Source of the DNA: Nonomuraea fuscirosea
Lineage (GTDB): Bacteria; Actinomycetota; Actinomycetes; Streptosporangiales; Streptosporangiaceae
Assembly (NCBI RefSeq): GCF_003001935.1
Contig: NZ_PVNG01000011.1
Coordinates: 186,001 to 250,000 of the forward strand
Direction: 5' to 3'
Length of the DNA stretch: 64,000 bases
The position numbers and the translations under genes were made by a program. Of the stretch, positions 1-7,637 are shown one piece after another. The notes under the pieces are model-generated. The model was given only the letters and a program-made list of their open reading frames with translations. It ran no database searches and was not told the origin of the DNA. How positions within the stretch are numbered: position 1 is the first letter of the stretch; every line of letters begins with the position of its first letter.

Positions 1-951
1 CGTGAGCGCGCTGAGCGCCGCGCAGGCGATGCCGATGGCGCCCACGGGGCCGAGCGCGCGGTTGTTGGTCAGGTTGCTGAGCAGCAGGGCGAGCAGGCCG
101 AGCGCCACCGTGGCGGCGCTGGCCACGATCGGCTCGACCGAGCGCCGCAGGGCGATGCGGCCGGCCCGGTACCGGTCGGCGCCGCCGGCCAGTTCCTCGC
201 GGAAGCGGGCGGTCAGCAGCAGCGCGTAGTCGGTGGCCGCGCCGATGACCAGGATGAACAGGATGCCCTGCACCTGGCCGTCGACCCGGACGATGTCGCG
301 GTCGGCCAGGAAGTACACCACGGCGCACGCCAGCCCGAGCGCGAAGACCGCGCCGGTGATGATGATCAGCGGGAGGAGCACGCTGCGGTACACGGCCAGC
401 AGGATGATCAGTACGGTGATCAGCGCGACGCCGAGCAGCACGCCGTCGATGCCGGCGAAGGCGTCGGACAGGTCGGCCCGGGTCGCCGCGGGGCCGCCGA
501 GCTGCGTTTTCATGCCGTCGACCGGCAGCTTGGCGCCGATCTGCCCCAGGGCGTCGCCGAGTTCGCCGCCGCTGAGGTCGGGACTGAGCTGGACGACGCC
601 TCGCAGCGCCCGCTTGTCGTCGGAGCCGAAGGCGGGCGTGGGCGTGCCGACGACGCCGGGCGCGCCGGGCAGGGCGGCCAGCGCGCGGGTGGCCGCGGCC
701 TGCTGCTCGGGGGTGACGTCGCCGCCGCCGGAGGTCCACACGACGATGAGCGGCTGCGTGTCACCCTGGCGGAACTCCTCCTGCGCCTCCAGTACGCGTG
801 TGGACTCCGCGCTCTGGGGCAGGAAGGCCGCCTGGTCGTTCGTGGAGACCTCGGTGAGCTTGCCGGCGAACGGTCCCAGTCCGCCGCCCACGGCCAGCCA
901 GGCCACGACCAGCAGCGCCGGGACGAGCCAGCGGATCGAGCGCCGCGCCAT
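1..951 (-). CDS. MMPL/RND family transporter, N-terminal part (runs off the window)
   Basis: The reverse strand is open for 317 codons from ATG 951 to the window edge. It begins MARRSIRWLVPALLVV, a basic start followed by a first membrane helix. A large extracytoplasmic loop follows (about residues 25-170), then a run of close-packed helices that includes GVLLGVALITVLIILLAVY and the family-typical stretch VIGAATDYALLLTARFREE near residue 240. This is the layout of one half of an MMPL/RND exporter for lipids or hydrophobic compounds; the second half lies outside the window. It is divergent from a MarR regulator, with overlapping palindromes between the two, so MarR-controlled efflux is the natural inference. 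The substrate cannot be told. Confidence 0.9.
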   Translation of the reverse strand, partial: MARRSIRWLVPALLVVAWLAVGGGLGPFAGKLTEVSTNDQAAFLPQSAESTRVLEAQEEFRQGDTQPLIVVWTSGGGDVTPEQQAAATRALAALPGAPGVVGTPTPAFGSDDKRALRGVVQLSPDLSGGELGDALGQIGAKLPVDGMKTQLGGPAATRADLSDAFAGIDGVLLGVALITVLIILLAVYRSVLLPLIIITGAVFALGLACAVVYFLADRDIVRVDGQVQGILFILVIGAATDYALLLTARFREELAGGADRYRAGRIALRRSVEPIVASAATVALGLLALLLSNLTNNRALGPVGAIGIACAALSALT

Positions 952-971
952 GAGTCGCCCTTCCCTAAAGT

Positions 972-999
972 TCAATGATTGAGATTCTCAATTATTGAG
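972..999. promoter_or_regulatory. Overlapping palindromes, probable MarR operator
   Basis: Three perfect dyads overlap in 28 bases: TCAATGATTGA (972-982), ATTGAGATTCTCAAT (978-992) and CTCAATTATTGAG (987-999). The AT-rich block stands out from its GC-rich surroundings and lies between the divergent transporter and MarR starts. Sites of this kind are typical for MarR dimers, so autoregulation plus control of the exporter is inferred. TAATGT at 1001-1006 could be the -10 box of the MarR gene; its ATG is only 12 bases further on and has no visible Shine-Dalgarno sequence, which suggests a leaderless or nearly leaderless transcript. Confidence 0.7.
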
Positions 1000-1017
1000 T
1001 TAATGTAGCATGGCCCC

Positions 1018-1488
1018 ATGGACGGTGGCGGGGAGGGGGACATCGACCTGAGGTCGTTCGCGACCCGGTTGCGCAGGATGACCGCCGAGTTCAACCGCAT
1101 CGCCCACGAGTTCGCCAACGAGCAGAGCCTGCACACCACCGACGTCCAGGCCCTGATCAAGATCTTCGACGCCCCGACGCCGATCACTCCCGGCAGGCTG
1201 CGCGAGGAGCTCAACCTCACCTCCGGCGCGGTGACCGCGTGCCTCGACCGGCTGGAGCGGGCCGGGCACATCCGCCGGGTCCGCGACGCGCACGATCGGC
1301 GCGTCGTTCACCTGCACTATCGCGACGCGGCCAAAGAGCTGGCCGCCGCCTTCTTCCGGCCGCTGGCCGGCAGCACCGACAACGTGCTGCGCCGCTTCAG
1401 CCCCGATGAGCTGCGCACCGTGGCCGCCTTTCTCGACGCGATGAACGAGGAGCTGGGGACACTGCGGTCCGCCCCGGGGCCGGGCTGA
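1018..1488 (+). CDS. MarR family transcriptional regulator
   Basis: 156 residues, the usual MarR length. The winged-helix core is plain: TPGRLREELNLTSGAVTACL (recognition helix region, about residues 58-77), then LERAGHIRRVRDAHDRRVVH, the wing with the conserved DxRR. N- and C-terminal helices would form the dimer interface. The gene is divergent from the MMPL transporter and the palindromes at 972-999 lie directly upstream, so it probably represses both genes and is released by a small ligand, as is known for the family. The ligand is unknown. Confidence 0.9.
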   Translation: MDGGGEGDIDLRSFATRLRRMTAEFNRIAHEFANEQSLHTTDVQALIKIFDAPTPITPGRLREELNLTSGAVTACLDRLERAGHIRRVRDAHDRRVVHLHYRDAAKELAAAFFRPLAGSTDNVLRRFSPDELRTVAAFLDAMNEELGTLRSAPGPG

Positions 1489-1524
1489 CACGTTTTGGTC
1501 CGGGCTGGTGCTTGGACGTTTCCG

Positions 1525-2010
1525 TTACGGCTGGTCTGGGGTTCTGCCGGTTTCGAGCTGATGGACGAAGCGGTTGAGTGCGTACGGGCTCCGGAAGATG
1601 TGCAAGTGTGCGTCGTTGGCGTGTGTGTCGATCGCGGACAGGAGCAGCGGCCGGCTGTGGCGGCGGTAGCCCCAGACCCACAGCCAGAAGTCGACGCGTT
1701 CCCGGGAGCGCCGGATCGCTCGCCACGCGCAGCGCCAGAACGAGAAGTCCAGCAGGATGACGGTGTCCGCGGCGCGGAGCCGGACGTCGAGGACGTCGTA
1801 CGGTCCCAGGTCGCCGTCCATGATCCAGCCCTCGGTCCGGACGAGTTCGCCCTGGACGGCGGCCCACTGATCTGGTGGCGTCGCCTCCGGACCCGGACGC
1901 CAGAAGTGCTGGTCGAGCTCGATGACGGGGAGTCCGGTGATGGTCCCGAGGCGGGCGGCCAGGGTGGACTTCCCCGAGCCGCCGCGTCCCAGGATCACGA
2001 CTCGTCGCAT
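1525..2010 (-). CDS. P-loop NTPase, adenylate kinase/topology-modulation-like
   Basis: 161 residues beginning MRRVVILGRGGSGKSTLAAR, a textbook Walker A at residues 9-16. The ELDQHFWRPG segment after it and the IMDGDLGPYDVLDVRLRAAD stretch match small nucleotide-kinase-like proteins often annotated as topology modulation protein (FlaR-like). A basic RRSRERVDFW stretch resembles the lid of such kinases. Family members are assumed to be phosphotransferases, but the substrate is unknown. The gene stands alone; its 3' end faces the MarR gene. Confidence 0.75.
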   Translation of the reverse strand: MRRVVILGRGGSGKSTLAARLGTITGLPVIELDQHFWRPGPEATPPDQWAAVQGELVRTEGWIMDGDLGPYDVLDVRLRAADTVILLDFSFWRCAWRAIRRSRERVDFWLWVWGYRRHSRPLLLSAIDTHANDAHLHIFRSPYALNRFVHQLETGRTPDQP

Positions 2011-2042
2011 GGTGTCATGGTCGCAGGTCGGCGCTTGTCGTA

Positions 2043-2078
2043 GGGCCGGTCGCGGGGCCGGTCGCAGGGCCGATCAAG
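2043..2078. repeat. Three 12-bp direct repeats
   Basis: GGGCCGGTCGCG, GGGCCGGTCGCA and GGGCCGATCAAG follow one another without gap between two divergent genes. The same core occurs in the 24-bp repeats near 38.2 kb. No function is apparent. Confidence 0.6.
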
Positions 2079-2137
2079 GGTCGCGGGGCTGGAAATCGGT
2101 GGCCGGGAAACTGGTGGGCCGTGGCATCATCCGCCTC

Positions 2138-2956
2138 ATGGAAACCCGGATGTTCTTCGTTCGACACGGCGATTCGCACCACAAACGGGACGGCGTGGTC
2201 GGTGGTCCGGAGGGATGCCGGGGGCTCACCGACGAAGGTCGCGGGCAGGCTGCGCTGCTCGGACGACGGCTCGCCGCCGACATCGCCCCGCGAGGTACGG
2301 CAGGTACGCGAGGTACCGGAGACATGGCACGTGCGGAACCTACGGCAGGTTCGGCAGCCGCAGGCGGCAGGCAAGGCGCAGGCGGCAGGCAAGGCGCAAA
2401 AGGCAGGGAGGGCGCAGAAGGCAGGGAGGGCGCAGAAGGCAGGGAGGGCAAGGGTGACGTGGAACGTGCGGGAGGCGTGAGGGTTGCGATCTACACGTCG
2501 CCGCTTCCGCGCGCCGTGGAGACCGCCGCCGCCATCTCCGCCGCCGTCGGCCGGCCGGCCGTACCGGATTGCGGCCTTTGTACGTGGCACACGCCGCCCG
2601 AGGCGGACGGCCTCAAGCAGGTGGAGTTCCTCGAACGGTTCGGGATCGAGGGCGGCGGGCTGTACCGGCCCTTCCAGCGCGGGAACGAGACGTGGGCCGA
2701 GATGGTGACCCGTACCAGCCGTACGATCACCGAGCTCGCCGACCGTCACCGCGGGCAGAGCGTCGTTCTCGTCGGCCACGCCGAGACGGTCGAGATCTCC
2801 TTCAACGCCCTCGGCTTGATGCCGGTTTATCGCCCGTTCGATCTGATGGTGTCTCCGGCCTCCATCACCGAATGGAGCACCAGCGAGGATCCCGCACAAT
2901 GGCCGCCGCCGCGTTGGACTCTGCGCCGGTTCAACGTGAAGCCCGAGGGGGACTGA
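2138..2956 (+). CDS. Histidine phosphatase family protein with repeat insertion
   Basis: 272 residues from ATG 2138; the frame is open further upstream, but METRMFFVRHGDS places the catalytic RHG right at the N terminus as the family requires. Other active-site elements are YTSPLPRAVETAA (about residues 122-134) and VLVGHAETVEIS (about 210-221) with the second histidine. Between RHG and the second motif lies an insertion (about residues 52-112) of low-complexity Gly/Arg/Glu sequence that includes five hexapeptide repeats. Known members of the superfamily hydrolyse phosphate monoesters through a phosphohistidine. The insertion lies where family members carry a variable loop, so the enzyme may still fold. 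Substrate unknown. Confidence 0.8.
   Translation: METRMFFVRHGDSHHKRDGVVGGPEGCRGLTDEGRGQAALLGRRLAADIAPRGTAGTRGTGDMARAEPTAGSAAAGGRQGAGGRQGAKGREGAEGREGAEGREGKGDVERAGGVRVAIYTSPLPRAVETAAAISAAVGRPAVPDCGLCTWHTPPEADGLKQVEFLERFGIEGGGLYRPFQRGNETWAEMVTRTSRTITELADRHRGQSVVLVGHAETVEISFNALGLMPVYRPFDLMVSPASITEWSTSEDPAQWPPPRWTLRRFNVKPEGD
2360..2449 (+). repeat. 18-bp minisatellite, five copies, inside a gene
   Basis: Five adjacent 18-bp units start at 2360, 2378, 2396, 2414 and 2432. The first two are identical (GCAGGCGGCAGGCAAGGC); the last two are identical (GCAGAAGGCAGGGAGGGC). Because 18 is a multiple of three, the array is read as a repeated hexapeptide of the type A-x-G-R-(Q/E)-G in the phosphatase gene. 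The near-identity of neighbouring units suggests recent expansion by slippage and likely length variation between strains. Confidence 0.9.
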
Positions 2957-2960
2957 CCGG

Positions 2961-3749
2961 TCAGAGGCGCCGGCCGATGGTGAGGACGGCCGACCAGTGG
3001 CGGGTGAGGCGTCCGTCGGGGCGGGCGGCGAGCAGGCGGCGGATCTCCTCGTAGAGGTGACGGCGGTGGTCCGGGTCCATGGCGATGTGGCCGGAGAACG
3101 TGTCGAGCAGCGCGATGTACTCGTCGGCCGTGTACCGCAGGCCCCAGACGTACGGCCGCCGTTCGACGACCGTGAAGAGGCCGGAGTCGTGGAGTTCGGT
3201 GGCCATGTGGTCGGGCTGGATCTCGGGCGGTGGCCACGGGTCGCCCTGCCCCTCGCCCAGCTCGTCGTAGACCCGCTGGATCTCGGTGAAGAACGGGTCG
3301 AAGTCCGGCGGGAACGCGTGGTCGGCGTTCCACACGGCCAGGTGGCCGCCGCGGTCGAGGAGGGAGGCGGCCTTGGCGTACCTGATCTTCGGGTCCACCC
3401 ACTTCCAGGCGGTGGCCGCGTACACGAGGTCGAACCGGGCTCCCGCCGGAGGCTGCCAGTCCTCGAACGACGAGGTGATGACCGAGACGTCGGCGAAGTC
3501 GGCGAGGTGGTGCCGCGCCTGTGCGGCGAGGGCGTCGCCGAGCTCGACCGCGGTGATCCGGAAGCCCGCCCGGGCCAGCGGCAGCGTCGCCTTGCCCGGG
3601 CCGCAGCCGACTTCGAGCAGGTGGGCGCCTGGTTCGACGCCGGTGATCGCGAGCAGGTGGGTGTAGAGGTCAGCCGGGTAGTCGGGGCGGGCGTGCTGGT
3701 AGGTGGCGGCGGCGTGGTCGAAGGTGCGGCGCAGCGGGTCGACGGGCAT
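2961..3749 (-). CDS. Class I SAM-dependent methyltransferase
   Basis: 262 residues. SAM-binding motif I is HLLEVGCGPGKATLPLARAG (about residues 43-62). ITAVELGDALAAQAR follows as motif II, and FDLVYAATAWKWVDP as the region around motif IV. The N terminus RRTFDHAAATYQHARPDYP is typical of small-molecule methyltransferases of this type. The acceptor substrate cannot be deduced. The gene converges on the histidine phosphatase with four bases between the stops. Confidence 0.88.
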   Translation of the reverse strand: MPVDPLRRTFDHAAATYQHARPDYPADLYTHLLAITGVEPGAHLLEVGCGPGKATLPLARAGFRITAVELGDALAAQARHHLADFADVSVITSSFEDWQPPAGARFDLVYAATAWKWVDPKIRYAKAASLLDRGGHLAVWNADHAFPPDFDPFFTEIQRVYDELGEGQGDPWPPPEIQPDHMATELHDSGLFTVVERRPYVWGLRYTADEYIALLDTFSGHIAMDPDHRRHLYEEIRRLLAARPDGRLTRHWSAVLTIGRRL

Positions 3750-3774
3750 CCGACCATCCTGGCAGCCGGCTAGA

Positions 3775-3966
3775 TCATTCTCCGCCGGGTTTCCCGCCGT
3801 CGCGCAGGCGGGCGGCGCGCTGCTCGGCGAGGCGCTGCCTGAGCTCCCTGTCGGCCACCTCGTCCGGGGAAGGGGTCCGGCTGCGCCTGTCGTGCTTGAG
3901 CGCCAGCCTGGTCGCGGCGTAGACGACGAGGAACAGCGCGGCCATCGAGAGCAGCCATTCGATCAC
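3775..3966 (-). CDS. Small single-pass membrane protein
   Basis: 63 residues: an N-terminal hydrophobic helix (IEWLLSMAALFLVVYAATRL) followed by a strongly charged cytoplasmic tail with a DEVADRELRQRLAEQRAARL helix. It has an ATG start and lies between two methyltransferase genes on the same strand. No family recognised. The composition is coherent for an anchored small protein, so I consider it a real gene. Confidence 0.55.
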   Translation of the reverse strand: MIEWLLSMAALFLVVYAATRLALKHDRRSRTPSPDEVADRELRQRLAEQRAARLRDGGKPGGE

Positions 3967-4044
3967 GTTACAACTCTCCCGCGTGTCGGTGCCGTCGGAG
4001 GTTGAGGGTACGACGCGTGGTGATGCTTTCGAGGCACATAGGTG

Positions 4045-4794
4045 TCATGAGGGTAACCGCAGGCGGACGACGTAGCCGGGGCTTGTCGGGTCGCGGTCGA
4101 GGGACTCCAGGGTCCAGGCCGATTCGGCGACGGCGGTCGCGAGTTCGTCCGGTGTCGCGAGCCAGTATTCGAACCACGGCGTCGCCGTCGCGCCGTCGCG
4201 TACCCGGATGCGGAGTTGCCCGCGGGCCCGTCCCCTGCGGAGGTTGCAGGCGTGGTAGGCGGCATGGGCGGTGCCGCCGTCGCCGGGATCCGTGCCCGAG
4301 CCGATCAGCCGTGCGCCGGGGCGGGCCACCGCGGCGAGTGACGCCAGGACCGCGGGTGCCTGCGCCGGCCCGGCCAGCAGGCCGAGGTTGTTGCCGAGCA
4401 GGGCGATCGTGTCGAACTGTCCGAGCCCGTCCGGAAGGGAGGGCACCGAGCCGACGACCGCCTTGACGCCGCGCTCGCCCGAGACGCGGACTGCCTCGGG
4501 TGACGGGTCCAAGCCCATCACCTCGTGGCCCTGGGCCGACCACGGGACCGCGTGCCGCCCACCGCCGCAGCCCACGTCGAGGATCCGGCCGGTGGCTTGT
4601 GCCCAGACGTGTCGTTCCAGGTCCGGCCAGCGTTCCGGTTCGGTGAAGTAGCGCGAGGCGTCGCCGGTGGAGATCAGGGCGTCGTCGCGTTCGATCACCT
4701 CCACCGCCGACCACGGCGTGGCGCCGGCGTCCCAGCAGCGGGCCAGGATGTGGCCGAAGGCGTCGCCGATGCGGGGGTACGGGTCGGTGGTCAT
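4045..4794 (-). CDS. Class I SAM-dependent methyltransferase
   Basis: 249 residues. Motif I is GRILDVGCGGGRHAVPWSAQ (about residues 69-88), followed by MGLDPSPEAVRVSGERG (acidic motif II) and FDTIALLGNNLGLLAG (motif IV). The N terminus IGDAFGHILARCWDAG is typical of a common actinobacterial methyltransferase group. Start chosen at ATG 4794; a duplicated copy of the start region lies 32 bases upstream (see repeat at 4782) but is out of frame. Acceptor unknown. Confidence 0.85.
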   Translation of the reverse strand: MTTDPYPRIGDAFGHILARCWDAGATPWSAVEVIERDDALISTGDASRYFTEPERWPDLERHVWAQATGRILDVGCGGGRHAVPWSAQGHEVMGLDPSPEAVRVSGERGVKAVVGSVPSLPDGLGQFDTIALLGNNLGLLAGPAQAPAVLASLAAVARPGARLIGSGTDPGDGGTAHAAYHACNLRRGRARGQLRIRVRDGATATPWFEYWLATPDELATAVAESAWTLESLDRDPTSPGYVVRLRLPS

Positions 4795-4862
4795 GGGCGC
4801 GAGGACGGCGGCCGGTCGGTGGTCATGGGTGCGTGGATGCTCCTCGGTCGGTGGCCGGGGGG
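4782..4862. repeat. 32-bp tandem duplication of a gene start
   Basis: GGTCGGTGGTCATGGG recurs at 4782 and 4814, and a degenerate third copy starts at 4846, giving a period of exactly 32 bases. The first copy holds the methyltransferase start codon (reverse strand). The second therefore creates a decoy ATG at 4826 that opens an 11-codon frame, whose stop overlaps the real start as ATGA. Confidence 0.75.
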
Positions 4863-4913
4863 TGTCACCCTGAATCTGTGGTCGTGGGTGTGAGGGTGGC
4901 GTTCGGGGTTGCG

Positions 4914-5633
4914 TCAGCCGCGGGTGATGCGGGTGCCGATGTCCTCGCCCTCGCAGATCGCGGTCATCGCGCCCTTCGCGGCCACGTTGAAGACGTGCAT
5001 GAGGAGGCCCTGTTCGTTGGCGAGGACGAACGCGCTCTCGTCCATGACTCTGACGCCCGCCGCCAGTGCCTCCCGGTAGGTGAGGGTGGTGTAGCGCTTG
5101 GCGTCGGGGCTCAGGTTGGGGTCGGTGTCGTACACGCCGTCCACCCCGCGCTTGGCCACGAGGAGGGCGTCGGCGTCCAGTTCCAGGGCTCGCTGGACGG
5201 CGGGGTAGTCGGTGGTGACGTAGGGCTGGCCGATGCCGCCGGCCAGGAGCACGATCAGGTCGCGGCGCAGGTGCCGGTCGGCGCGGAGCCTGATGAACGG
5301 TTCCGCGACGGTCTGCATGGGCACGGCGGTCATGACCCGTACGTCCGTCTCCGAGCGGGCGGTCAGGACGCCGCGCAGCATGAGCGCGTTCATGACCGTG
5401 CCGAGCATGCCGATGTTGTCGGCTTCGGCGCGGCCGATGCCCCAGCCTTCGGCCATCCGGCCGCGGAAGTAGTTGCCGCCGCCGATCACCACGGCGATCT
5501 GCACGCCGAGCCGGTGCACCGCGAGGATCTCGTCCGCCAGTTGGGCCAGGCTGGCCGGGTCGACGCCGGTGCCCGCGGGGCCGGCCAGGGCCTCGCCGCT
5601 GAGTTTGACGACCACGCGTGAGTAACGGCGCAT
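4914..5633 (-). CDS. pyrH: UMP kinase (PyrH-type), stand-alone copy
   Basis: 239 residues from ATG 5633, preceded by a GGGAAG ribosome site; the longer open frame upstream is low-complexity and is not family sequence. Amino-acid-kinase motifs are present: VVVKLSGEALAG (about 7-18), VVIGGGNYFRG (about 48-58), LAGGIGQPYVTTD (about 141-153) and DADALLVAKRGVDGVYDTDP. The enzyme makes UDP from UMP with ATP. Canonical pyrH lies in the rpsB-tsf-pyrH-frr cluster, which is absent here, so this is probably a second, orphan copy. Whether a canonical copy exists lies outside the window. Confidence 0.85.
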   Translation of the reverse strand: MRRYSRVVVKLSGEALAGPAGTGVDPASLAQLADEILAVHRLGVQIAVVIGGGNYFRGRMAEGWGIGRAEADNIGMLGTVMNALMLRGVLTARSETDVRVMTAVPMQTVAEPFIRLRADRHLRRDLIVLLAGGIGQPYVTTDYPAVQRALELDADALLVAKRGVDGVYDTDPNLSPDAKRYTTLTYREALAAGVRVMDESAFVLANEQGLLMHVFNVAAKGAMTAICEGEDIGTRITRG

Positions 5634-5689
5634 GATGCTTCCCTTCGCGGTCGCGCGCGCGGCGACCTGGTCAAGGATAAAAGGTGTGG

Positions 5690-5880
5690 AGGTGGTACGG
5701 GGTGGAGGCGCTGGGGGTCGGTCCGGGGTGGTGGGAGAGGAACGGGTTCGGGGTGCTGGAAGGAACGGGTTGGGGGTGCCGGGGACCGGTCCGGGGGCTG
5801 GAGGGATGGGTTCGGGGGTTGGGGGCGGGGTCAGGGTGTTGGGAGTATGGGTGGATGGTGTCGGGGGAGTTGGGGGCTGG
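5690..5880 (+). other. G-rich, C-poor intergenic tract with degenerate repeats
   Basis: The plus strand is almost devoid of C and full of GGG/GGGG runs separated by one to five bases, with loose repeats of the type GGAACGGGTT(C/G)GGGGTG at about 5739 and 5762. Many four-run combinations could form G-quadruplexes. It fills the gap between two divergent genes and must contain the leader of the downstream kinase-like gene. No ordinary promoter motif was recognised in it. Confidence 0.6.
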
Positions 5881-5889
5881 GGCGGCCAG

Positions 5890-6558
5890 ATGACTGTTCT
5901 CGATCGGTATGATCCCGTCGAACTCGGGGCCCGGCTGGCGCACGTCCGCTGGCTGGCGGGTGGCACCGGGGCGGGCAAGAGCACGCTGGCCAGGGTGCTG
6001 GGTGAGCGGTACGACGTGCTCTGCTACGACGGTGACCGCGCGGAGGCCGGGTACGTCGGCCGGTGCACCCCGCTGCGCCAGCCGTACATGTGCGCGATGG
6101 TGCGCATGACGAAGGAGGAGCGGTTCGCCGCCCGTACGCCGGAGGAGATCTTCCGGTCCATGCCGAGTCTGCACGGTGAGACGTTCGAGTTCGTGGTGGA
6201 GGATCTGCTCGCTCTGCCCGCCGACCGGCCCGTGCTCGTGGACGACTTCCGTACGTTGCCGCGGGAGGTCGCGCCGCTGTTGGAGTGGCGGGAGCAGGCC
6301 GTGTTCCTGCTGCCGACGCCCGAGTTCCGGCGGCGGGCCTTGGGCGAGCGGTATGCCGATCCGGCTCGGGCGCGGGCCAACTGGGGGGATGGCGATCACG
6401 CGGCCGCGCTGGCGGCGCGGCTGGGGCGGGACGAGTTGTGGGACGAGGAGGTACGCGGGCAGGCCGAGGAACGTGATCTGGCTGTCCTGCGCGTGGACGG
6501 TTCGCGGGGGGTGGAGGAGTTGGCGGACGAGGTGGCCGAGATGTTCCGCCTGAGCTAG
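5890..6558 (+). CDS. P-loop ATPase/kinase-like protein
   Basis: 222 residues from ATG 5890; the frame is open further upstream, but that part is translated G-rich spacer. Walker A is WLAGGTGAGKSTLARVLG (about residues 21-38). Then come VLCYDGDRAEAGY, MCAMVRMTKEERFAAR and LPADRPVLVDDFRTLPREVA, the last likely holding the Walker B aspartates. The size and order suit a small-molecule kinase or zeta-toxin-like P-loop protein, but no specific family is recognised. No antitoxin-like gene adjoins, so I do not propose a toxin. Confidence 0.7.
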   Translation: MTVLDRYDPVELGARLAHVRWLAGGTGAGKSTLARVLGERYDVLCYDGDRAEAGYVGRCTPLRQPYMCAMVRMTKEERFAARTPEEIFRSMPSLHGETFEFVVEDLLALPADRPVLVDDFRTLPREVAPLLEWREQAVFLLPTPEFRRRALGERYADPARARANWGDGDHAAALAARLGRDELWDEEVRGQAEERDLAVLRVDGSRGVEELADEVAEMFRLS

Positions 6559-6619
6559 AGCCAGGGCATCAACCGATCGGTGGATGTCGGGGTGAGCGGG
6601 TGGCGGAGATCCTCAAGGC

Positions 6620-7528
6620 ATGACAGCCATCGAGCTCAAAGCCCTCACCAAACGGTACGGCGACCGCACCGCCGTGGACGGGCTCACGTGCGTGATCGAG
6701 CCCGGCCGGGTCACCGGCTTCCTCGGGCCCAACGGTGCGGGCAAATCGACGACCATGCGGATGATCCTCGGCCTCGACCGCCCCGACGGCGGCGGCGCGT
6801 ACGTGGGCGGGCGCCGCTACACCGACCTGCCGGACCCGATGCGGGAGGTCGGCGCGCTGCTGGACGCCCGCGCCGTGCACGGCACCCGTACGGCGCGTGA
6901 TCATCTGCTCTGGCTGGCGCATGCGGCGGGGCTGCCCGAGAGCCGGGCGGACGAGGTGCTGCGGCAGGTGGGGCTGGAGTCGGTGGCCCGCAGGCGGGTG
7001 CGGACGTTCTCGCTCGGCATGAGCCAGCGGCTCGGCATCGCGGCGGCGTTGCTCGGCGATCCGGCCGTGCTGCTGTTCGACGAACCGGTCAACGGGCTCG
7101 ACCCCGAGGGCGTGAAGTGGATCAGGGAGCTGATGCGCGGGCTGGCCGGTGAGGGGCGGGCCGTGCTGGTGTCCAGCCACCTGATGAGCGAGATGGCGCT
7201 GACCGCCGACCACCTGCTGATCATCGGCAGGGGAAGGCTGATCGCGGACGTGGCGATGGCGGACTTCGTCCGGCGCAGCTCCGGGGTGCTGGTGCGGGCC
7301 GACGATCCGGAGCCGCTGGTCAAGCGCCTCACCGGGGAGGGTGCGGAGGTGCGGACGGTGGCGGACGGCGGGCTCGTCGTCGGCGGCATGGAGGCGGGGG
7401 AGATCGGGCGGGCGGCGCTGGCGGCGGGGGTGGCCCTGACGGAGCTGACACCGCAGCGCACATCTCTCGAAGAGGCGTACATGGAGCTGACGCGGGACAG
7501 CCTCGAGTTCAAGGCGGTGGCGGTATGA
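6620..7528 (+). CDS. ABC transporter ATP-binding protein
   Basis: 302 residues. All ABC motifs are present: Walker A FLGPNGAGKSTTMRMILG (about 35-52), signature FSLGMSQRLGIAAALLG (about 132-148), Walker B VLLFDEPVNGLDPEG (about 152-166) and an H-loop VLVSSHLMSEM. The architecture is that of the DrrA/ABC-2 exporter class. The permease follows immediately, separated by a short duplicated segment. Substrate unknown; family members export drugs, antibiotics or lipids. Confidence 0.93.
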   Translation: MTAIELKALTKRYGDRTAVDGLTCVIEPGRVTGFLGPNGAGKSTTMRMILGLDRPDGGGAYVGGRRYTDLPDPMREVGALLDARAVHGTRTARDHLLWLAHAAGLPESRADEVLRQVGLESVARRRVRTFSLGMSQRLGIAAALLGDPAVLLFDEPVNGLDPEGVKWIRELMRGLAGEGRAVLVSSHLMSEMALTADHLLIIGRGRLIADVAMADFVRRSSGVLVRADDPEPLVKRLTGEGAEVRTVADGGLVVGGMEAGEIGRAALAAGVALTELTPQRTSLEEAYMELTRDSLEFKAVAV

Positions 7529-7637
7529 AGGCGCGGCGGGCGTTGCGGTTCGAAGGGTCTCAAGCTCAAGGCGGCATGACGACGCGGGACAGCTTCGAGT
7601 TCAAGGCGGTGGCGGCATGAGGGCGCGGGCGTTGCGG
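7489..7637 (+). repeat. 92-bp-spaced tandem duplication spanning a gene junction
   Basis: The end of the ATPase gene and start of the next frame (7489-7548) recur with a few changes at 7581-7637, exactly 92 bases downstream. The first copy ends the ATPase gene (TGA 7526-7528) and overlaps an ATG at 7525. This opens a 31-codon frame that runs to 7620 and again overlaps (ATGA) the true permease start at 7617. The result is a chain of two stop-start overlaps made by duplication. The 31-residue product copies the tails of its neighbours and is probably not a functional gene, but it may preserve translational coupling. Confidence 0.85.

Noticed and set aside
233..982. Long open frame on the plus strand over the MMPL gene
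   Set aside because: The translation is Ser/Pro/Arg-rich and without any family sign; the reverse strand has a clear transporter in the same place.
4794..4826. 11-codon frame from a duplicated ATG before the methyltransferase
   Set aside because: It arises from the 32-bp duplication and has no ribosome site of its own; listed only as part of the repeat.
5890..6558. Zeta-toxin-like gene of a toxin-antitoxin pair
   Set aside because: The P-loop fits, but there is no small antitoxin gene beside it and no zeta-specific motif could be named.
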